DNA from: DASXPG01 sp036493755
Lineage (GTDB): Bacteria; Gemmatimonadota; Gemmatimonadetes; Gemmatimonadales; JACORV01
Reading direction: 5' to 3'
DNA: 31,785 nt
NCBI GenBank assembly: GCA_036493755.1
Contig: DASXPG010000128.1
Location: 1 to 31,785 of the forward strand
Shown in pieces: positions 26,429 through 31,785 of this stretch. Position numbers and translations under genes: made by a program. A model generated the notes under the pieces. That model saw only the letters and a list, made by a program, of their open reading frames with translations, searched no databases and was not told where the DNA came from. How positions within the stretch are numbered: position 1 is the first letter of the stretch; each line of letters opens with the position of its first letter.

Positions 26429-27286
26429 ATGACACAAGTCAATCCCATACGCAATGTCTCCGACACCGCTCTCTGGGTGGCGATTTATCGCGCCATGGAG
26501 AGCGAGCGGCCGGACGCCATTTTCAAGGATCCCTACGCCCGGCGACTCGGCGGTGAACGGGGCGAGGCCATCGTCCGCAGCATGCCCCGCGGCGCCTCAT
26601 TCGCCTGGCCGATGATTGTTCGCACCGCCGTCATGGACGAGCTGATCACCACCTGCATCGCGAAGGGGGCGCGCACCGTTCTCAACCTCGCCGCGGGACT
26701 CGACTCGCGTCCCTGGCGCATGATGCTGCCCGCGACGCTGCGCTGGATCCACGTCGATATGCCCGACATGATCGACTACATGAAAGATCGGATGGCCGGC
26801 GAAACACCGCGCTGCCGTCTCGAATACGTCGCCGCCGACCTGCGTGACGGCGCGGCCCGGCGCTCTCTCTTTGCCGGCGCCGCCGCCGAGGGCCCGGTCC
26901 TCGTCATTACCGAGGGGCTGCTCATCTATCTCACCGCCGAGCAGGTGGCGAGTCTCGCCGCCGAGCTGCACGACATCGCGAAAGCGAAATGGTGGATCAG
27001 CGACCTCGCATCTCCGATGCTGTTGAAGTTTCTCGCCAAGCGCTGGCAGCCCAAGCTCCAGGAGGGGAACGCGCCGATGCAGTTCGCGCCCGCCGAAGGG
27101 ACGGCGTTCTTCGCTCCCCACGGCTGGAAGGAAAACCAGTTCCGCTCGACCTGGGACGAATCGAAACGCCTGAAGCGCACCATGAAAGGCGCCTGGTTCT
27201 GGGGACTGTTCACGATCTTTCAGTCCAAGCAGAAGCGCGAGGAAGGCCGCCGGATGGCCGGCGTCATCCTGCTGGACGGCGTCTAG
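26429..27286 (+). CDS. SAM-dependent methyltransferase (LCMT/TIGR00027 family)
   Basis: 285 residues with the signature of the leucine carboxyl methyltransferase-like group (PF04072): SDTALWVAIYRAMESERPDAIFKDPYARRL at the start, the SAM-binding NLAAGLDSRPWRM (about 90-102), the acidic HVDMPDMIDYMK, and ITEGLLIYLTAEQV. Substrates of bacterial members are mostly unknown; many sit in small-molecule or polyketide-related loci. Start ATG 26429 follows GGAG by only 2 nt, a short spacing. It is divergent from TetR and convergent with the ThDP enzyme, sharing the stop tetramer CTAG. Confidence 0.88.
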   Translation: MTQVNPIRNVSDTALWVAIYRAMESERPDAIFKDPYARRLGGERGEAIVRSMPRGASFAWPMIVRTAVMDELITTCIAKGARTVLNLAAGLDSRPWRMMLPATLRWIHVDMPDMIDYMKDRMAGETPRCRLEYVAADLRDGAARRSLFAGAAAEGPVLVITEGLLIYLTAEQVASLAAELHDIAKAKWWISDLASPMLLKFLAKRWQPKLQEGNAPMQFAPAEGTAFFAPHGWKENQFRSTWDESKRLKRTMKGAWFWGLFTIFQSKQKREEGRRMAGVILLDGV

Positions 27287-29055
27287 CCGAAAATCTTCCT
27301 GCCGACGGCTCGGCCGATGAATCGCAGCCGGTCGGGCCAAGCCATCCTGCCAAGGGTCGTTTTGACCACGCCGCCGGTGAAGAAGGTCTTGTTGGAATAG
27401 TCGATCGCCGTGTCGATCACGACCGGCAGCCCCGCGGCCGTCGTCGCCACGACCCGCTCCAGCAGTGCCGGAATCTCCTCATTGCGCTCCAGCTTCAGGC
27501 ATTCGACTCCGAGCCCAGCGCAGAGCGACGCAAGATCGTAGTCCGGCAGGATGCTTGCGGTCTTGCGGTTCAGCGCGACGCTCTGGAATTGCGCGATCTG
27601 GGCCAGCTCGTGATCGCGCAGCACGAAAAACGCTGCCGCCGCGCCGGTATGCGCCGCCGTCAGCAGCTCGAGCCCGGTCATGAGGAAGGCGCCGTCGCCG
27701 ACCAGTCCAACGACAGGACAATCGGGCCTTGCCAGCTTGGCGCCGATCGCCGCCGGAACGGAGTAGCCCATGCACGAGTAGTCCACCGGCGCGAGGAATT
27801 TCCCCGGCCGGTCGAGCCGCAGCATTTCCATCGCCAGGAACGTGCCGTTGCCGCTGTCGGTGCAGTAAATCGTCTCGGGACCGAGGCGCTGCTGGAGAGC
27901 CCGCAACAGCAGGTACGGCGCCACCGTCTCGCTCCCCGCCTGGGCCTCCCAGTGCCGTCGTACCGACTCGTGACCGGCGACGATCCGCGACGCCAGCGCG
28001 TCACCGAAGGGCCGCGCCGGCAGCGCCGCGGCGAGGAAGGGGACGGCCGCCGCCGCATCGGCGATGATGGCGACGTCGGCGGGATAGTTGCGGCCGGGCA
28101 CGGTGGGATCGATGTCGATGTGGATCAGCGGGCGCGGCGGATCGAAACTGTAGCTCGCCGTCGCGACCTCGCCGAACCTGCAGCCGATGGCCAGCGTCGC
28201 GTCACACTCTTTCGCGATGTCGCGCACAAACGGCGGCGCCGCCGCGCCGAATCCCGGCCAGAGAGCCATACCTAACGATTCCGGATAGACGCCCTTCCCC
28301 TGGAAGGTGGTGCACACCGGTGCGTGCAGCCGGGCCGCGAGATCGGCCAGCGCCGCGCCCGCCGGCGCGGCGCCGAGCCCGGCATAAATCAGCGGCTGCC
28401 GAGCGTTGCTCAGCAGCTCGATTGCCCGGGATACGGCGCGCTTCGCGGCCTCATCGAGCGGTTCCGCCCGCTTGCCCGTCTGCTCGTCTGCCCGCCCAGC
28501 ATCGAGCGCCTCCTGCGCTCCGAAATGCTCCTCCGGCAGGTCCACATCATGCGTCGTCAGGTACAGATTGGCCGGCACTTCGACGAACGCCGGACCCGGC
28601 GCCCCTTCCCTCGCGATACGACAGGCCTCGCGGATCGCCCGATAAAGCTCGGCGCCGCTGCGCGGTACCAGCTGCGCCTTGGTCACCGGTCTCACCATCG
28701 CCACTTGGTCGACGTCGTGGAGCTGGTAGCTCTTATCGGTATCGCGGCGAATCCCGCAGCCCAGCACCAGCATCGGCACATTGTCCATGAACGCTTCCGC
28801 GATGCCGCTCATCGCGTGGGTCAGACCGGCGCCGGGCACGACGTTCGCGCAGGCCAGCCGTCCCGACGCGCGCCAGACGGCGTCGGCCATGAACGACGCG
28901 CTCTGCTCGTCGGTGACCAGGACCAGGCGCACTTCGGCGGAGAGCGCCAGCGCGTCGTACAGCTCGATGTTGTGGGTTCCGGGAATTCCGAAGGCGAAGC
29001 CGACACCCTCATCGGCCAGCGCCCGCGCCACAATTGCTCCGCCGCTCAGCCCCAT
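27283..29055 (-). CDS. Thiamine diphosphate enzyme (acetolactate synthase-like)
   Basis: 590 residues from ATG 29055 (GGAG 5 nt upstream), overlapping the GMC gene by 10 nt. N-terminal PYR domain: SGGAIVARALADEGVGFAFGIPGTHN and the catalytic Glu in VTDEQSASFMADA. The central domain runs about 195-345. C-terminal PP domain: VGLVGDGAFLMTGLELLTAA, followed by FVLRDHELAQIAQFQ. The canonical motif is GDG followed by about 25 residues and NN; the second part reads RD here, as in a subgroup of ALS-like proteins. A basic C-terminal tail (about 40 residues) is extra. It could be a 2-keto acid decarboxylase or carboligase; neighbouring GMC oxidoreductase genes suggest alcohol or aldehyde metabolism, not branched-chain amino acid synthesis. 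Confidence 0.85.
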   Translation of the reverse strand: MGLSGGAIVARALADEGVGFAFGIPGTHNIELYDALALSAEVRLVLVTDEQSASFMADAVWRASGRLACANVVPGAGLTHAMSGIAEAFMDNVPMLVLGCGIRRDTDKSYQLHDVDQVAMVRPVTKAQLVPRSGAELYRAIREACRIAREGAPGPAFVEVPANLYLTTHDVDLPEEHFGAQEALDAGRADEQTGKRAEPLDEAAKRAVSRAIELLSNARQPLIYAGLGAAPAGAALADLAARLHAPVCTTFQGKGVYPESLGMALWPGFGAAAPPFVRDIAKECDATLAIGCRFGEVATASYSFDPPRPLIHIDIDPTVPGRNYPADVAIIADAAAAVPFLAAALPARPFGDALASRIVAGHESVRRHWEAQAGSETVAPYLLLRALQQRLGPETIYCTDSGNGTFLAMEMLRLDRPGKFLAPVDYSCMGYSVPAAIGAKLARPDCPVVGLVGDGAFLMTGLELLTAAHTGAAAAFFVLRDHELAQIAQFQSVALNRKTASILPDYDLASLCAGLGVECLKLERNEEIPALLERVVATTAAGLPVVIDTAIDYSNKTFFTGGVVKTTLGRMAWPDRLRFIGRAVGRKIFG

Positions 29056-30578
29056 GCCGGCTCCGGTGCGCGGGATGCCAGGAGCGAGGGCAGCTCGCGC
29101 CGAATCCCCTCGGCGACGCGATCGGCGAGCGCCATCACGGTCAGATAGGGATTGATCTCGAGCGAATCTGGGAAGAGCGACGCATCGGCGACAAAGAGCC
29201 ACGGCACGCCGTGGACCCTGCCCCAGCTATCGGTCACGGAATCGTTCAGGCCTTGTCCCATGCCGCAGCCGCCCATCAGGTGCGCCGCCGAAACCGAAAT
29301 CTTTCCCGGCAGAAAATGTGACGCATCGATGAGCTGATCGACCCGCGCCGCATCCACCCGCTCGATAAGCGGGGGGTCGGCGGAGGGGGCATGAACCCGC
29401 AGCGCTCCAGCGGCAAAGAAAATCTTCGCCGAGGCGCGCGTCGCCCGCACCATTGCGTCGATGGTCTCACGGGTGAAGCTGTAATGCACGACCGGGGTGC
29501 CCTCGCGATCGATCCCCACGCGGTTCTGCGGCACCGCCTTGTCGCAGGCGAGGACCAGGATCATTTGCAGCCGCGGGAAGGCCCGCATCAACGCGCTGTG
29601 CCCGGCGCCGAATCCTGTCAGGTTCTTGGCCGTGGTGAAGGGGAAGTACATGCAGGTCTCGAGCACATAGCCCTCGGCCTCCGCGCGATCCACGAAGAAG
29701 CTCTTCGGATGTCCGACATCATTGGTGATCGCCCCGGGATGCTCGGCGACCAGGATGTGCGCCGGATGGCAGGTAAAGCCGTGGCCGATGCGGGGCAGGC
29801 GCTCGCCGAAACCGGAGCGGAGCAGCAATGCCGGCGAACCAACCGCACTCCCCGCCAGTACAACCGCGCCCGCCTTCACACGATACTGTCCCGGCTGCCA
29901 GCTTGACTCGTTACCCTTGGCGCCCGGCGGTTTTGCGCTCACCTCCACGATCACAGCGCGATCCTCGATCCGGCGAACCGCGGCGCGGGTAACCACCTGC
30001 ACCCCCGCCCGCTCGGCCGCGGGAAGCTGCACCCGGTTGGTTCCCTGCTTCGCTGCATTGGGACAGCCAAGGTTGCATAACGAGGAACCACGGCAACCGC
30101 GCAGGTTCAGCGGAAACTGCTCGGCGTGAAATCCGGCCGCATGGCAGCCCTCCACGAAGAGCTGGTTGTTTTCATTGATCAGCTCGGGACTGAGCAGATG
30201 CACGCCATTCTGGATCTTGTACTTCTCCGAGCGCGCCGCGACATCGGCGTGCTCGAGCCCGGGAACGCGCCAGCCTTCGATGACCCGTTTCGGCGCGACC
30301 AGCGAAGTACCGGTGTAGACGACCGTCGACCCGCCATAGGTCCGGCCAAAGGCCAGCGTCATGGTACCGTCGGCGGTGAGAAATCCGCCGCCATCCTCGT
30401 AGAGCGCCGGCGCCATCTCCAGCTCACTGCCATTGAACTCCGCATCGGCCAGCTTCGCACCCTGCTCGAGCACCAGGATGCTGACGCCCTCCCGGCAGAG
30501 CGCGCCAAGCTCCTGCGCGACGGTGCCTCCGCCGGCGCCCGAGCCCACGATCACGATGTCGAAGCGCCGTTCGATCAC
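29046..30578 (-). CDS. GMC-family FAD-dependent oxidoreductase
   Basis: 510 residues from a GTG start (GTGA overlap with the upstream small gene). FAD-binding Rossmann motif IVIVGSGAGGGTVAQELG (about 8-25), the RTYGGSTVVYTG cofactor loop (about 79-90), and the C-terminal catalytic motif with His in ISVSAAHLMGGCGMG. The NPYLTVMALADRVAEGI closing motif carries the usual Asn-Pro. A Cys cluster (CRGSSLCNLGCPNAAKQ, about 160-176) matches bacterial long-chain alcohol oxidase-like members. It oxidises an alcohol group to the carbonyl; the substrate is unknown. No Tat signal is seen. Its partners are the small gene at 30575-30979 and the ThDP enzyme. Confidence 0.88.
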   Translation of the reverse strand: MIERRFDIVIVGSGAGGGTVAQELGALCREGVSILVLEQGAKLADAEFNGSELEMAPALYEDGGGFLTADGTMTLAFGRTYGGSTVVYTGTSLVAPKRVIEGWRVPGLEHADVAARSEKYKIQNGVHLLSPELINENNQLFVEGCHAAGFHAEQFPLNLRGCRGSSLCNLGCPNAAKQGTNRVQLPAAERAGVQVVTRAAVRRIEDRAVIVEVSAKPPGAKGNESSWQPGQYRVKAGAVVLAGSAVGSPALLLRSGFGERLPRIGHGFTCHPAHILVAEHPGAITNDVGHPKSFFVDRAEAEGYVLETCMYFPFTTAKNLTGFGAGHSALMRAFPRLQMILVLACDKAVPQNRVGIDREGTPVVHYSFTRETIDAMVRATRASAKIFFAAGALRVHAPSADPPLIERVDAARVDQLIDASHFLPGKISVSAAHLMGGCGMGQGLNDSVTDSWGRVHGVPWLFVADASLFPDSLEINPYLTVMALADRVAEGIRRELPSLLASRAPEPAWG

Positions 30579-30979
30579 CGGCGCGCCTCCCAGCCGCGGG
30601 GGTCAGCCCGGTAGCCAATCTCAGCCCCGGCCTCGGGTCGCGCGTAATAGCCCATGAGAATCAGCGTCCGCAGTCCCCACATGCCGCGCCGGAGCAGGAG
30701 CAGCGGCGCGTCCTGCAGCCGGCCAAGGACCGCGACGCGGCGCGCGGGGTCCAAGGTACTGAATCGGCGGGCTGTCACGATCACGGGAAGCAGCTCGATG
30801 GCGCGGATCAACAACCCGAGCTGCCGCCGGATCTTCGGCGTCCGGATCCGGAGCTGGCTTTCGACGATGGACTCGACCGCGGTCCATTCGGGTTCCGTCA
30901 ACGACGCCGCCTCGGGAACCACGGTCTGCGCGATGGCCCGGAAAGCGGAGCGCACCGGCGCAATGACAGACTCGGGCAT
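30575..30979 (-). CDS. Small protein upstream of GMC oxidoreductase, possible accessory subunit
   Basis: 134 residues from ATG 30979; the frame is open much further upstream but only antisense to the pilin gene. Helical, with SLTEPEWTAVESIVESQLRIRTPKIRRQLGLLIRAIELLPVIVTARRFSTLDPARRVAVLGRLQDAPLLLLRRGMWGLRTLILMGYYARPE. The pattern 'R..L..L...RR..W..LR.L...GYY..PE' recalls gluconate 2-dehydrogenase subunit 3-like proteins that accompany GMC oxidoreductases, but family membership is judged by eye. GTGA coupling to the GMC gene supports a subunit or chaperone role. No clear SD. Confidence 0.7.
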   Translation of the reverse strand: MPESVIAPVRSAFRAIAQTVVPEAASLTEPEWTAVESIVESQLRIRTPKIRRQLGLLIRAIELLPVIVTARRFSTLDPARRVAVLGRLQDAPLLLLRRGMWGLRTLILMGYYARPEAGAEIGYRADPRGWEARR

Positions 30980-31093
30980 GGAGCTCAAAGGTGGCCGCGG
31001 CCGGACAATGTTGCCAGCAATGAACCTCAGGAAAGCCCTGAATACGCCGCCCACGGCTGGAAGGCGTTGTCCGCACCGGCTAGGTTTTCTGCC

Positions 31094-31549
31094 ATGAAGA
31101 CGGTCCCGATCCGACGCCCGCCACGCGGATTCACGCTCATCGAGCTGGTCATCGTGGTAATGATGATCGGGATTCTGGCGACGCTGGTAATTCCCCGTTA
31201 CCGGCAGGCGGAATTGAAGGCGCAGGGCGCCGATGTCGCGACCCGCGTCGAAGCGATCAACGTGGCGCTCAAGGAGTACGAGGCTGACTACGATTCGCTG
31301 CCGACGGGCACCGAACCGGTCGGCTCGCCGACCTGGCTCGTGCCATACATGACGCGCGACCAGTTCACCGGACCGAGCAACGTTACCTGGCAATATGCGA
31401 AGCCGGCCGGGAACCAGGCGGCCACGCTGATCATCACCTCCAGCACCCCGGACGACGTTCAGATTCTGCTCGCCGCCTCGGCGGCCCTCGGCTCGATCGC
31501 CACGGTGATGGGCGGCGGCTCTTCTATTCTCGTCACGATGACCCAGTGA
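31094..31549 (+). CDS. Type IV pilin-like / pseudopilin protein
   Basis: 151 residues from ATG 31094. It has a short basic leader (MKTVPIRRPPRG) and then the type III signal G|FTLIELVIVVMMIGILATLVIPRY, with the essential Glu at position 5 of the mature protein, and a long amphipathic helix (QAELKAQGADVATRVEAINVALKEYEADYDSLP). The remaining about 80 residues are a small beta domain (PSNVTWQYAKPA, AATLIITSSTPD). Processing by a prepilin peptidase is expected. It could be a minor pilin or a type II secretion pseudopilin. It opens a plus-strand operon continued by the partial gene at 31546. Confidence 0.88.
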   Translation: MKTVPIRRPPRGFTLIELVIVVMMIGILATLVIPRYRQAELKAQGADVATRVEAINVALKEYEADYDSLPTGTEPVGSPTWLVPYMTRDQFTGPSNVTWQYAKPAGNQAATLIITSSTPDDVQILLAASAALGSIATVMGGGSSILVTMTQ

Positions 31550-31785
31550 CGCCGAAACGCCCGCCGCCGACCCCCCCGAAGCCGCCGCCGTCGCCCCGCG
31601 AGAAGCTGAAGGACGCCGTCAACCAGGTCATGCAGCAGGTGGCCGACAAGAAAGCCGCGACCCGCGCCGACGTGGTCCAGAAACGGACCGCGCAGAAGAG
31701 GCGGCAGCGCCTGCGCATCGTGCAGCTCCTGGTGATTCTCATCGTCTTCGGCATTTCGAGCTACGTCGGGCTGCAGGAGTGGAAC
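31546..31785 (+). CDS. Membrane protein with Pro-rich N terminus (partial, runs off the window)
   Basis: 80 codons visible from GTG 31546, which overlaps the pilin stop by 4 nt (GTGA). The start is a Pro/Lys-rich segment (TPKRPPPTPPKPPPSPREK), then a charged helix (LKDAVNQVMQQVADKKAATR, RTAQKRRQRLR) and one membrane segment (IVQLLVILIVFGISSYVGL). The rest is outside the window. Its coupling to the pilin suggests a pilus or secretion accessory protein. Confidence 0.65.
   Translation, partial: MTPKRPPPTPPKPPPSPREKLKDAVNQVMQQVADKKAATRADVVQKRTAQKRRQRLRIVQLLVILIVFGISSYVGLQEWN

Noticed and set aside
30980..31393. Upstream extension of the small GMC partner protein
   Set aside because: The extra 138 codons are antisense to the pilin gene and show no sensible protein pattern.

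Overview
The window is G+C-rich (roughly two thirds by eye) and densely coding. Genes run in long strings joined by 4-nt ATGA or GTGA start/stop overlaps. The mix includes a SARP/BTAD-type regulator fused to a membrane segment and TPRs, an ECF sigma operon with AMPK-type glycogen-binding folds, exported proteins with Gram-negative signal peptides and lipoboxes, and an RND/TolC efflux set. This suggests a diderm soil or environmental bacterium, most likely Gemmatimonadota; that placement is inference, and no marker gene is present. No rRNA, tRNA, CRISPR array or insertion sequence was found, and no gene-free stretch exceeds about 300 bases.

Layout. (1) Positions 1-3421, minus strand: an envelope operon encoding an exported FN3-like protein, an OmpA-family protein, an exported protein with two Hcp-like halves, and the start of a fourth exported protein. 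(2) Positions 3503-13202, plus strand: a SARP-like regulator, then dihydropyrimidinase, class III aminotransferase, NCS1 permease, PreT and PreA. Together these make a reductive pyrimidine uptake and degradation operon; the middle enzyme, beta-ureidopropionase, is not in the window. (3) Positions 13199-14708, minus strand: a small DUF2628-like membrane protein and a DUF4382-like lipoprotein. (4) Positions 14882-17959, plus strand: a tightly coupled operon of ECF sigma factor, membrane protein with an outward glycogen-binding-like domain (probable anti-sigma factor), a Gly-rich exported protein, and an exported beta-rich protein ending in a second such domain. (5) Positions 18037-23371, minus strand: RND pump, adaptor and TolC-like protein, divergent from an OmpR-type two-component system (23489-25520). 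(6) Positions 25466-27286: a small CxxC protein and a TetR regulator on the minus strand, divergent from a TIGR00027-type methyltransferase with palindromes between them. (7) Positions 27283-30979, minus strand: a small subunit-like protein, a GMC oxidoreductase and a ThDP enzyme. (8) Positions 31094-31785, plus strand: a type IV pilin-like protein and the start of a membrane protein.

The most unusual items are four. The sigma/anti-sigma operon carries two AMPK-type carbohydrate-binding folds predicted outside the cytoplasm. Paired inverted arrays of four heptamers have entered the coding sequence of the pyrimidine operon twice. A rare-codon Leu-Gly signature (TTA or CTA followed by GGY, usually after TCG) recurs across unrelated genes. 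An exported two-domain Hcp-like protein sits beside an OmpA protein.
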